Shown piece by piece: positions 51,746 through 59,849 of a DNA stretch of 64,000 nucleotides. The translations under genes and the position numbers were made by a program. Source of the stretch: an uncultured Bacteroidales bacterium (lineage in GTDB: Bacteria > Bacteroidota > Bacteroidia > Bacteroidales > F082). Below the pieces are notes generated by a model. The model saw only the letters and a list, made by a program, of their open reading frames with translations, was not told the origin of the DNA and searched no databases. Positions within the stretch are counted from its first letter, which is position 1. Each line of letters starts with the position of its first letter. Where the stretch lies: assembly GCA_947305795.1 (NCBI GenBank), contig CAMZEK010000001.1:79345-143344 (forward strand), in the 5' to 3' direction.

Positions 51746-51772
51746 TCTGCTATCGTTTTCAAATTCAATTTC

Positions 51773-52519
51773 TTAGCAATTCATTCCTCCACAGCAGTGG
51801 ATGACCTGGCCCGTGACATACGAGCTGAGGTCGGAGGCAAGGAAAAGGGCCACGTTGGCCACGTCTTCGGGCGTGCCGCCGCGACGCAATGGAATCAGGC
51901 TTTCCCAGGCCTTGCGGACCTCCTCGGGCAGGGCGTTGGTCATGGCGGTGATGATGAAGCCAGGAGCGATGGCGTTGTGGCGGATGTTGCGCACACCCAT
52001 CTCCTTAGCTGCGCTCTTGGTGAAGCCGATGATGCCAGCTTTCGAAGCAGAATAGTTGCATTGGTTGGCATTACCCGAAACGCCCACCACCGAACTCATG
52101 TTGATGACGCTGCCGCCGTTCTGCTTCCACATGACGGGCTGCACAGCCTTGGTGAAGTTGAACACCGATTTGAGGTTCACGTTAATGACAGCATCCCATT
52201 GCTCCTCGGTCATGCGCTTGAGGGCGGTATCCTTGGTGATGCCTGCGTTGTTGACAAGGATGTCGATGCGACCAAAGTCCTTGACGATTTCGTCAACGAC
52301 CTGATGCGTCTCCTCGAAGTTGGCAGCATTGGAAGCGTAGGCCTTGACCTTCACGCCGAGGGCTTGCAGTTCCTTTTCTGTTTCCAAAACGACATCGTTC
52401 AAAGCAATGTCGGTGAAGGCGATGTTGCAGCCTTCTTGGGCAAAACGCAGGGCGATGGCCTTGCCGATGCCACGACCGGCTCCCGTAATCAGAGCTACTT
52501 TATTTTCCAAGAGTTTCAT
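51773..52519 (-). CDS. fabG: 3-oxoacyl-ACP reductase
   Basis: NADPH-dependent reduction of 3-ketoacyl-ACP in fatty acid elongation. The 248-residue SDR has TGAGRGIGK at 12-20, Asn115, Ser143, Tyr156 and Lys160 (the full tetrad), and the closing VTGQVIHCCGGMNC. One oddity is IRHNAIAPG, where most FabG have IRVN. It is last in the fabH-fabF-fabZ-acpP-fabG operon. The gap before it holds a palindromic element. Confidence 0.95.
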   Translation of the reverse strand: MKLLENKVALITGAGRGIGKAIALRFAQEGCNIAFTDIALNDVVLETEKELQALGVKVKAYASNAANFEETHQVVDEIVKDFGRIDILVNNAGITKDTALKRMTEEQWDAVINVNLKSVFNFTKAVQPVMWKQNGGSVINMSSVVGVSGNANQCNYSASKAGIIGFTKSAAKEMGVRNIRHNAIAPGFIITAMTNALPEEVRKAWESLIPLRRGGTPEDVANVALFLASDLSSYVTGQVIHCCGGMNC

Positions 52520-52537
52520 TTTGTTTGTCTTTTTTCA

Positions 52538-52662
52538 TCACAAAACTTTCAAAACTTACAAAACCGCAACTTTGGCGGCTCGCAACCGCTTGCCGCCGGA
52601 AGCAGCCGGTTGGCGTGCTTCCCGATGCAATAAAAGTTTTGACCGTTTTGTAGGTTTTGTGA
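52538..52662. repeat. dispersed palindromic element, family B, copy 1
   Basis: This 125-base element lies between acpP and fabG. Its 27-base terminal arms (52538-52564 and 52636-52662) are inverted repeats. Each begins TCACAAAAC and carries three CAAAAC hexamers at exact 9-base spacing. The core holds AAGCAGCCGGTTGGCGTGCTT-like sequence. A second, inverted copy lies at 53411-53557. Confidence 0.85.
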
Positions 52663-52670
52663 CATAATGA

Positions 52671-52907
52671 TTATTTTGTGTATTTTTCCATCAGTTGATA
52701 CAAATCGCCGACGGTCTTGACATTGGCCGTGTCGGCTTCGGTAAACTTCACGTTGAATTCGCGCTCCAAAAGCATGGAAAGTTCCACGAAATCCAGCGAA
52801 TCGGCACCCAAATCGTTGAAAAGGCTCTTGTCCTCCGTAATCTCGCTCTCGGCGACTTTCAGCTTCGAGGAAACCAACGCCTTTGTCTTGTCTTGAATTG
52901 TTGCCAT
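52671..52907 (-). CDS. acpP: acyl carrier protein
   Basis: The 78-residue acidic four-helix carrier has the phosphopantetheine site DSL at residues 36-38 (Ser37) in LGADSLDFVELSMLLE. It carries the growing acyl chain for the surrounding Fab enzymes. The leader (52919-52951) is a degenerate TCTTGAAT-type repeat. Confidence 0.95.
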   Translation of the reverse strand: MATIQDKTKALVSSKLKVAESEITEDKSLFNDLGADSLDFVELSMLLEREFNVKFTEADTANVKTVGDLYQLMEKYTK

Positions 52908-52949
52908 TTTCGATTTAAGATTTAAGATTCAAAATTCAAGATTCAAGAT

Positions 52950-53381
52950 TCATTGCTTATTACGGGTGTCAGGGAGCAGGGCGAAGGAAAGCTCGCCCTT
53001 GACGCACATCTTGCCTCCCACGCTGAGCACGGCAGAGCAAATGTAGATGTTGGCACGGTGATAGGTTAGCGTGGCTTCCACCTCGACGGTGTCACCAGGA
53101 CGTACCGTGTTCTTGAAGCGCACCTTGTCGATGCCAGTGTAGAAAGTCAGCTTGCCGATGAGGTCGTCTTTCATCAGCAGGGCGCAGCTTTGGGCCATGA
53201 TTTCGCAAAGAATGACGCCTGGCACGACGGGTTCGCCCGGGAAATGTCCTTGCAGAAAGAACTCCTCGCCCGTCACGTGGTATTTGGCATGGCACACGTG
53301 GTTCTCGTCGAGGTTCATTTCGTCGACCAAGAGCATTGGCTCGCGGTGCGGGAGGTACTGTTTGATTTCGTCTCTGTTCAT
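52950..53381 (-). CDS. fabZ: 3-hydroxyacyl-ACP dehydratase (FabZ-like)
   Basis: Dehydrates 3-hydroxyacyl-ACP to trans-2-enoyl-ACP. The 143-residue hot-dog fold protein has the active-site helix GHFPGEPVVPGVILCEIMAQ with His46 and Glu60. I chose the ATG at 53381 (MNRDEIKQYLPHR). The frame stays open upstream to 53507 only because it runs into a palindromic element. It lies between fabF and acpP. Confidence 0.93.
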   Translation of the reverse strand: MNRDEIKQYLPHREPMLLVDEMNLDENHVCHAKYHVTGEEFFLQGHFPGEPVVPGVILCEIMAQSCALLMKDDLIGKLTFYTGIDKVRFKNTVRPGDTVEVEATLTYHRANIYICSAVLSVGGKMCVKGELSFALLPDTRNKQ

Positions 53382-53410
53382 ATTGTTGATTTGTTGATTG
53401 TTTCTTTTTG

Positions 53411-53557
53411 TCACAAAACCTACAAAACCCTCAAAACCATTTTTCAGGTTGGGAAAGCACGCCAACCGGCTGCTTTCCGGCGACGCACGGTTGTGCAGTC
53501 GCCACACGCTTTTCTTTGGACTTATTCATTGTTTTGCAAGTTTTGAATGTTTTGTGA
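53411..53557. repeat. dispersed palindromic element, family B, copy 2
   Basis: This 147-base element lies between fabF and fabZ, inverted relative to copy 1. The arms 53411-53437 and 53531-53557 again start TCACAAAAC and hold three CAAAAC hexamers 9 bases apart. The core AAGCACGCCAACCGGCTGC is shared with copy 1. It ends 3 bases before the fabF stop codon. Confidence 0.85.
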
Positions 53558-53560
53558 TTA

Positions 53561-54796
53561 TTATTTCACCTTTCTAATAGCCAGACAAGCATTATGTCCG
53601 CCGAAGCCCAAGGAGTTGGAGATGGCGATGTCCAAATCGGCCTTGACGGGCGTGTTGGGCGTATAGTCCAGGTCGCACTCAGGGTCAGGTTCATCAAGGT
53701 TGATGGTGGGCGGAATGATGCCGTTGTTTAACGTAATTACACTGATAATCAGTTCTATGGCACCAGCAGCACCGAGGGCGTGACCCATCTCAGACTTCGT
53801 GGAGCTGATGTGTGCTTTGCGGGCTTCCTCTTCACCCATCGCAATCTTGATGGCACGGGTCTCGCCGCTGTCGTTCATGGGCGTGCCCGTTCCGTGGGCA
53901 TTGATGTAAATGCGCTCGCCGGCCTTGAACTGTGCCTCTTCCAAAGCCTGCTTAATGGCCAAACTCTGGGTGGTTCCATCGGGACGTGGGGCTGTGTTGT
54001 GGTAGGCATCGCACGAGTTGCCATAGCCGCAGAGTTCGGCGTAAATCTTCGCGCCGCGTTGTTTGGCGTGCTCATATTCCTCAAGGAGGACGATTCCCGA
54101 GCCTTCGGCGATGACGAAACCCGCACGGTTCTTGTGGAACGGCAGAGAGGCATGTTTCGGGTCTTCGGCCTTGGTCAGGGCTTTGCAGTTGGCGAATCCT
54201 GCGATGGAGATCGGGTTGATGCCCGCCTCCGAGCCGCCCGCGATGATGGCATCGGCATAGCCGTGCTTGATGGCGCGATAGGCCTCACCGATACTGTGCG
54301 TTCCCGTGGCGCAGGCCGTCACGATGGGCACGCAGGGACCTTGGGCGTTGTAGCGGATGGCCACGCTGCCCGAGGCTTGGTTGCCAATCATGGTGGGAAT
54401 CATAAGGGGCGAAATCCAACGCGGACCTTCCTCCCTGAATTTGAAGACGCCGTTCATAATGGTGTCGAAGCCGCCAATGCCAGAGCCGACATACACGCCC
54501 AAACGCTCGGGCGACATTTGCATGTCCTCATTGCCTTTCATGGCCTGAGAAGCCGCAGCTAAGGTATAGATGGCGAAACGGTCGTTGCGCTTGACGAACG
54601 CCTTGTCGACGCCACAGGCCTCAGGGTCGAAATCCTTCAACTCGGCGGCAATCTTCACGGGAAGGTCGGTGGTGTCGAACGACTTGATGAAGTCGATGCC
54701 GCAATAGCCGTCCATCAGGTTTTTCCAAATCGTCGGCAGGTCGTTGCCAATCGGCGAAACGGCACCCATGCCAGTTATTACTACTCTTCTATTCAT
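53561..54796 (-). CDS. fabF: 3-oxoacyl-ACP synthase II
   Basis: Elongating condensing enzyme. The 411-residue thiolase-fold product has catalytic Cys162 (VTACATGTHS), His301 (NAHGTGTPMND) and His339 (KSEMGHALGAAG). The closing SNSLGFGGHNACL is intact. The leader just before the ATG (54797-54829) is a degenerate CTTGAATT repeat. Confidence 0.96.
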   Translation of the reverse strand: MNRRVVITGMGAVSPIGNDLPTIWKNLMDGYCGIDFIKSFDTTDLPVKIAAELKDFDPEACGVDKAFVKRNDRFAIYTLAAASQAMKGNEDMQMSPERLGVYVGSGIGGFDTIMNGVFKFREEGPRWISPLMIPTMIGNQASGSVAIRYNAQGPCVPIVTACATGTHSIGEAYRAIKHGYADAIIAGGSEAGINPISIAGFANCKALTKAEDPKHASLPFHKNRAGFVIAEGSGIVLLEEYEHAKQRGAKIYAELCGYGNSCDAYHNTAPRPDGTTQSLAIKQALEEAQFKAGERIYINAHGTGTPMNDSGETRAIKIAMGEEEARKAHISSTKSEMGHALGAAGAIELIISVITLNNGIIPPTINLDEPDPECDLDYTPNTPVKADLDIAISNSLGFGGHNACLAIRKVK

Positions 54797-54820
54797 AATT
54801 CAAGATTCAAAATTCAAGAT

Positions 54821-55774
54821 TTAAAATTCCCATTCCCAAAGGCAGGCAGCGGAAACGAATCCCGCGCCGAAGGCACTCATGACAATCTTGTCGCCCGCCT
54901 TGATTTTGTTGTCGGCCATCATCTCATCAAGCATAATCGGGATGCTTGCCGAAGACGTGTTGCCGTACTTCTCAATGATGGTCGGATACTTCGCGCAAGG
55001 GCCACCCACGATGTTACGGATGCCCTCGATGATGCGCTTGTTGGCCTGATGCAACATGAACCAGTCGATGTCGTCGTGCTGCAAGTCGTTGCGTTTCAGT
55101 AAGGTTTGGATGTCCTTCGCCGATTCGGAGACAGCGACACGAAACAGTTCCTTGCCTTTCATCACCAAGGGTTGCCCGACGATGTACTTTTCCTCAAAAG
55201 GCGTCGGTTCCATACCTCTTTCATAATAGAGTACGTCGCGGTCGGAAATCATGGTGAGTTTCACGTCCTTAAAAGCGTTGCCTTCGGTGAGCACCACCGC
55301 ACCGGCACCGTCGCCGAAAAGAACGCTGCAATCGCGTTCCTTCCAGTTGCAGTATTTGGTGGGTTCCTCGGCACACACTATCAAGATGTTCTTCGCGTGA
55401 CCAGCTTTCATCATGCCATCGGCGAGCATCAGCGCGTTCACGAATCCGGCACAAGCCACGTTGATGTCGAGGCCAGCGCAGGTAACGCCAATCCGTTTTT
55501 GGATGATGCAACTCAGTCCTGGGGTGACGTGACGGTTGGCCACATTCGAGACCAAAAGGAAATCAATCTGGTCGGGACGCAACCCCGAGACCTTGATAGC
55601 CTTGTTGGCAGCCTCTACAGCGATGTCGTACAAATCTTCGGTCGATAATAAATGACGCGCCTGTATGCCCGTGCGGGTGGTGATCCACTCGTCACTGGTG
55701 TCCAAAAACTTGGCCAAGTCTTCGTTGGTCACCTCAAGGGCCGGCAGTGCGCTTCCTGTTCCAATAATTTTCAT
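54821..55774 (-). CDS. fabH: 3-oxoacyl-ACP synthase III
   Basis: Initiating condensing enzyme that joins acyl-CoA (usually acetyl-CoA or a branched starter) to malonyl-ACP. The 317-residue product has Cys108 (NVACAGF), His242 (LHQANKR) and Asn272 (GNTSSAS). I chose the ATG at 55774; the ORF continues upstream to 55855 across the promoter. It is first in the five-gene fab operon. Starter specificity cannot be read by eye. It could serve bulk fatty acids or a specialised lipid. Confidence 0.93.
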   Translation of the reverse strand: MKIIGTGSALPALEVTNEDLAKFLDTSDEWITTRTGIQARHLLSTEDLYDIAVEAANKAIKVSGLRPDQIDFLLVSNVANRHVTPGLSCIIQKRIGVTCAGLDINVACAGFVNALMLADGMMKAGHAKNILIVCAEEPTKYCNWKERDCSVLFGDGAGAVVLTEGNAFKDVKLTMISDRDVLYYERGMEPTPFEEKYIVGQPLVMKGKELFRVAVSESAKDIQTLLKRNDLQHDDIDWFMLHQANKRIIEGIRNIVGGPCAKYPTIIEKYGNTSSASIPIMLDEMMADNKIKAGDKIVMSAFGAGFVSAACLWEWEF

Positions 55775-55803
55775 GCTCGTTTTCGATTTAATTAAAAACG
55801 CTG

Positions 55804-55811
55804 CAAAAGTA
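55804..55811 (-). promoter_or_regulatory. -7 promoter box for the fab operon
   Basis: TACTTTTG on the minus strand lies 30 bases before the fabH ATG. Further upstream, at 55842-55874, GCCGAAT and ATTCGGC form a spaced palindrome about 40-75 bases before the start site, a possible operator. Confidence 0.55.
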
Positions 55812-55918
55812 CTGTAACGTACATCGTCATGTGAAAAATGTGCCGAATACAGCAAAAATGTGGCGAAATTCGGCCATTTGGGGTAAAAATCGGGCTTTTT
55901 TGTGGTGAAAACTTTGAA

Positions 55919-55954
55919 ATAAAAAAAATAGAGACGCGAAAAATCGCGTCTCTA
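55919..55954 (-). terminator. intrinsic terminator after the OMP_b-brl_3 receptor
   Basis: On the minus strand, a perfect 11-bp stem (TAGAGACGCGA with TCGCGTCTCTA) with a 4-base loop is followed by a run of 8 T. It lies 22 bases after the stop at 55976. Confidence 0.9.
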
Positions 55955-55975
55955 TAAGCTCAAATCACCCATTTC

Positions 55976-58423
55976 TTACATTCCGCCCATCCCCTGAGGA
56001 GCACTGCCCGACTCACCTTCGCCTTGACGAGCGCGTTGTTCCAGCTCCATCTTACCGAAACGGAAGGTCACGCCGACAGCGACGCTGCGGCTGTTGTACT
56101 TGTAGTTGGAGGTGGATTGTACGTATGGACTATAGTTGGTCTGTCCGAAGCTGTTCCAATTGAAGATGTCGGTAGCGTTGACATACACGGACAGTTTGCG
56201 GTCGAAGAAGTCGGCGCGAAGGCCAGCGTTGATGCCGTAGCGGGCATGGCGTTCGCTGAACAAGGATTGCGTCGGAGAACTGTAATAACCCGAAGCCGTC
56301 ACCTCTAATTTGTTCCAAAGCTTGGCCCACAGGTTCAAGCGGAAACTGTACGACCACTTGTCGAACTCATACGGTTCGCCGTTGTATTCAGTATAGATAT
56401 AGGAGTCGTACAAGTTGGCATAAAAGCGCAGGTTGAAGAAGCCGCTCGGACGGTACATCATGTTGTACTCCAGACCCGTGGTGTGGCTGCGTCCCACGTT
56501 GACAGGATAGGAATACTTCACCACGCGGTCGTAAAGCCAATGATATTCAGATAGTTGAATGGTATTGACTTCATTGGTCTTGCCGCGATAGTAAGCCGAT
56601 AGACCGATGGAGCCGAAATTGTTCCAATATTTGGTCCAACCCGCCTCGACGGAATGGGTGTAGATGCGCTCCAAGTCAGGGTTGCCTGTGCTGTAGCTGT
56701 CCATGTGATACAAAGGGAACTTGCTCAATTGCGTCGCCTCGGGTGAAGCGATGCGCATCGTGTAGCTCAATTTGAAGTTGTGCATCGACTTGGTGCGGTA
56801 CGACAAATGCAACGACGGCCTGACGCTGAAGAAGTGCTTGCTGAAATCATAATCGGTGGTGTCACTAGGGAAGGAGTAGGGATATTCTCCGCTGACCAGC
56901 TCGCTGACGAAACGAACACCCGGTTTCAAGGTAAAGCCGCCAAACTTGTGCTGCAAGGTGATGAAGGCCTCGTTGTTCAGGTTGGTAAAGTTGGCCTTGT
57001 AAGTGCGGTAAACATCGTTCACCCAATCTTCTCCCACCAATGAGTCAGTTTTAAGATACTCCTTTTCAGGTTTGTAACCCAGGGTATAGCCCACGGAGAT
57101 TTCTCCATTCTCGGAATAGGGTCGGTTGTAGACCACTTCACCTTCCACACCCGTATAACTGTCGCTGCCATCCTGACGGAAGATGTGGGAATACTCCGTA
57201 GGAGAAGAGAACCGTCTTTCCACATCACCACCATTGGCACCGCCCCAACCCATGCCGTTGACGCTGACAGAGAGGTTGTGACCATTGTTGTCGAACTTGT
57301 GCATGTAATACAGACCCCCGTTGGCAAAGAAGTTTCGATCGTAGGCATTAGAACTCTCGGTATAGTCAGTAAGCAAAGGATTGGGCAGGAATTCCTCTCG
57401 TCTCGTCATGCTGTAGTTGGTGTTACTACCCCAACTCGGCCAGCAACTGAACCAGACATTCAAGCTGTTGGACGTGTCTATCTCATAATCCAGACTGAAA
57501 TAACCGCCTGCGTTATAGTTCTTGCTGATGTAATTTGCGGAATCGTGCTCGTGGCTGGCCAAGGCCCCCTCGTCGGTGAACAGGGATTGTTCCACGTTGT
57601 TGTAGCCCTTCCAATGGGAATAGCCGCCGTTGATGTAGGCGTTGACTGTCAGCTTGTCATTCGACCAGACGTATGACATCCAAGGACCGATGTAGGGGCT
57701 GGTCGAAGCATTCACGCCGAAGCTGAAAAACTCATTCTTCTGGATTTTGGCGTTGGTCACGATGTTGATGATTCCGTCGGCACTGGAACCGTAACGTGCC
57801 GAGGGGTTGGTGATGACCTCCACGCGGTCGATGCTGTTGGCTGGCATGGTTTGGATGTAGGTCTTGAGGTTCTCGGCAGTCATGTGCGAGGGCTTGTCGT
57901 TGATCCACACCTCCACGCTCGAAGTGCCACGCAAAGTGATGTTACCCTCCACATCGACTTCCACGCCGGGCGCGTTCTGCAAGGCATCGGAAGCCGTTCC
58001 CGTCTGGATGCTGGGGTCTTCGGCCACGTTGTACATGGTCTTCTCCCCTTCCACGGCAAACAGCGGACGCTTCTCGGTGATGACCACTTCATCCAGTTTG
58101 GTGGCTCCTTCCTTGAGTTGCAATTTTCCGAGGTCTTGATTGCCTTTCACGGCAAGCATCTGTTCAAAGGTCTGGAAACCAATGGCTGAGACTTGCAGGC
58201 GATAATCGCCATCTGGAGCAAGCAGCTCGAAACGGCCCTTGTCGTCGGAGGCGGCACCGCTTACGAAGACGCTGTCGGCCTGACGAAACAGACCCACATT
58301 GACAAAAGGAATACCTTTGCCGTTGGCCTCCTCGACGATGGTTCCAGTTATCTTGTTCTGAGCCAATGTCGGCATCACAAAACACCCAATGAGTGCAAAA
58401 AGGATTAAAACACGTTTATTCAT
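55976..58423 (-). CDS. TonB-receptor-like outer-membrane beta-barrel protein (OMP_b-brl_3 family)
   Basis: The 815-residue protein has a signal peptide (ending PTLAQ), a carboxypeptidase-like regulatory domain at about 22-105 (ITGTIVEEANGKGIPFVNVGLF), a plug at about 115-225 (VEGEKTMYNVAEDPSIQTGTASDALQNAPGVEVDVEGNITLRG, RYGSSADGIINIVTN) and a barrel. After the last strand (VAVGVTFRFGKMELE) there is a short Gly/Met-rich tail, so the barrel end is not the chain end. No SusD partner is adjacent. It follows the efflux operon on the same strand, 100 bases after the TolC-like gene. Cargo is unknown. Confidence 0.88.
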   Translation of the reverse strand: MNKRVLILFALIGCFVMPTLAQNKITGTIVEEANGKGIPFVNVGLFRQADSVFVSGAASDDKGRFELLAPDGDYRLQVSAIGFQTFEQMLAVKGNQDLGKLQLKEGATKLDEVVITEKRPLFAVEGEKTMYNVAEDPSIQTGTASDALQNAPGVEVDVEGNITLRGTSSVEVWINDKPSHMTAENLKTYIQTMPANSIDRVEVITNPSARYGSSADGIINIVTNAKIQKNEFFSFGVNASTSPYIGPWMSYVWSNDKLTVNAYINGGYSHWKGYNNVEQSLFTDEGALASHEHDSANYISKNYNAGGYFSLDYEIDTSNSLNVWFSCWPSWGSNTNYSMTRREEFLPNPLLTDYTESSNAYDRNFFANGGLYYMHKFDNNGHNLSVSVNGMGWGGANGGDVERRFSSPTEYSHIFRQDGSDSYTGVEGEVVYNRPYSENGEISVGYTLGYKPEKEYLKTDSLVGEDWVNDVYRTYKANFTNLNNEAFITLQHKFGGFTLKPGVRFVSELVSGEYPYSFPSDTTDYDFSKHFFSVRPSLHLSYRTKSMHNFKLSYTMRIASPEATQLSKFPLYHMDSYSTGNPDLERIYTHSVEAGWTKYWNNFGSIGLSAYYRGKTNEVNTIQLSEYHWLYDRVVKYSYPVNVGRSHTTGLEYNMMYRPSGFFNLRFYANLYDSYIYTEYNGEPYEFDKWSYSFRLNLWAKLWNKLEVTASGYYSSPTQSLFSERHARYGINAGLRADFFDRKLSVYVNATDIFNWNSFGQTNYSPYVQSTSNYKYNSRSVAVGVTFRFGKMELEQRARQGEGESGSAPQGMGGM

Positions 58424-58523
58424 AGTTTTTTTGTATTTAATGAACTTATTTGGTTTATGTTAAGTACATGGATTGCTCTACTTTTACACCTTTTCCCATA
58501 TCAATAACGGCAATTTATTTCAT

Positions 58524-59849
58524 TTATTCTTTACCCCTATAAAACTCGATGATTTTGCAGCGGTATAGGTACTCATACCGTGCTTGAAGCAGGTCGGATT
58601 CAGCCTTGTGAAAGCGTATTTTGCTCTCGTTCAGCTCTAAAAGGGTCTTTTTGCCCATCTCAAAGCTGGCTTTGGCATAGTCGTAGGCGACGCGCGAAGC
58701 CTCTAAGCTGTTTTCCATGGCAGCCATTTTTTGCTGTGCGGCTTTGGCATTGCCGTAGGCTTGCTGGATTTCCTTGCGCAGCGATTTCTCCGTGTTTTCA
58801 AGGTCAAGCTGCTGGTCGGTAATGGAAAGTTCGGTCATTTTCACGCGATATTTTGTCTTCATTCCGTTGAATATCGGGATGTTAAGCGAAACACCGAGTT
58901 GTGCTCTTCTGTTGCGCTTCAGTTGCTCGTCTAAAGGCGTGTTGGGGTAGCTGTCGGAGAAATAATGGTACAATCCGTTGGAATAGCCAGCGTAGAAATC
59001 CAACGAGGGATACCACGCTGACTTGCTGGCTTTCAAGTCATAATGGCTCTTTTGCAGGCGCAGACGGGCGGCTTCCATCGAGGGTTGGTTCAGCAAGGCC
59101 AAGTCGATGGTGCTTTGTGGCGAGCTGAGTTCCTGTTCCTGATGCGCAAAGAAGGTTTCAGGTTCGCTGATTTCAAAACCTTCAGTATCCTCAATTTCAA
59201 GGGCTTGCGTCAAGGTGAGCAGACTCAGTGCCAAATCGGTTTCGGCTTGAGTGAGCACGGCTTGGTCGGAGGCGAGTTGGGCTTGGCTTTCGTAGACATC
59301 GGCTTCGGCAATGCGCCCATTTTCAAAAAGTTGCTGGGTCTTTTCCAATTGCTCGGCAGAAAGCTCCACTTGCCTGCGGGCGATTTCCACCTGCTCCTTG
59401 CCGTAAAGCACCTGCATATAAAAGCCCATCACATTGAGCTTGAGGTTGAGTTGGGCCGCTTCCTGATCCATCTCGGCGGCTTGCAGGTTCAAGGCATCGG
59501 CTTTGGCGGTGTTGTAAAGGTTCAATCCCTGAAACAGCGGCATAGAGACACTGGCACCGAACGAGGCCGACGAGGAATTGTCGGATACGTAAACCCCTGT
59601 GTAAGAGGGTGATTGTCCAAAGCCAAGGTATTCGCCCGCGTTGGCACTCAAAGTGGGCAGCCAAGCGTTTTTACTCGTTTTCCATTGGTATTCAGCCTGT
59701 TGTCGCGCCAATTGGCCTTTGCGGATATCAAGGTTGTGCTCCAAGGCGTAGCTGATGCACTCGTCGAGTGTCCAGACCTTTTGGGCTTGGACAGCGAAAA
59801 CGCTTGCAACAAAGAGCATGTTTAATAATAATGTGCGTTTCATGGTCAT
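58524..59849 (-). CDS. TolC-family outer-membrane efflux channel
   Basis: The 441-residue protein has a signal peptide (ending AVQAQ), then WTLDECISYALEHNLDIRKGQLARQQAEYQWKTSKNAWLPTLSANAG, the classic OEP repeat. A second repeat begins near 255 (TIDLALLNQPSMEAARLRLQKSHYDLKASKSAWYPSLDFYAGY). Long coiled-coil helices occupy the middle and end. It forms the trimeric exit duct for the upstream MacA-like adaptor, with which it overlaps as ATGA. Confidence 0.93.
   Translation of the reverse strand: MTMKRTLLLNMLFVASVFAVQAQKVWTLDECISYALEHNLDIRKGQLARQQAEYQWKTSKNAWLPTLSANAGEYLGFGQSPSYTGVYVSDNSSSASFGASVSMPLFQGLNLYNTAKADALNLQAAEMDQEAAQLNLKLNVMGFYMQVLYGKEQVEIARRQVELSAEQLEKTQQLFENGRIAEADVYESQAQLASDQAVLTQAETDLALSLLTLTQALEIEDTEGFEISEPETFFAHQEQELSSPQSTIDLALLNQPSMEAARLRLQKSHYDLKASKSAWYPSLDFYAGYSNGLYHYFSDSYPNTPLDEQLKRNRRAQLGVSLNIPIFNGMKTKYRVKMTELSITDQQLDLENTEKSLRKEIQQAYGNAKAAQQKMAAMENSLEASRVAYDYAKASFEMGKKTLLELNESKIRFHKAESDLLQARYEYLYRCKIIEFYRGKE

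Noticed and set aside
53382..53507. Possible 42-residue N-terminal extension of FabZ
   Set aside because: The extension is encoded by palindromic element B, and the conserved FabZ start is at the ATG at 53381.
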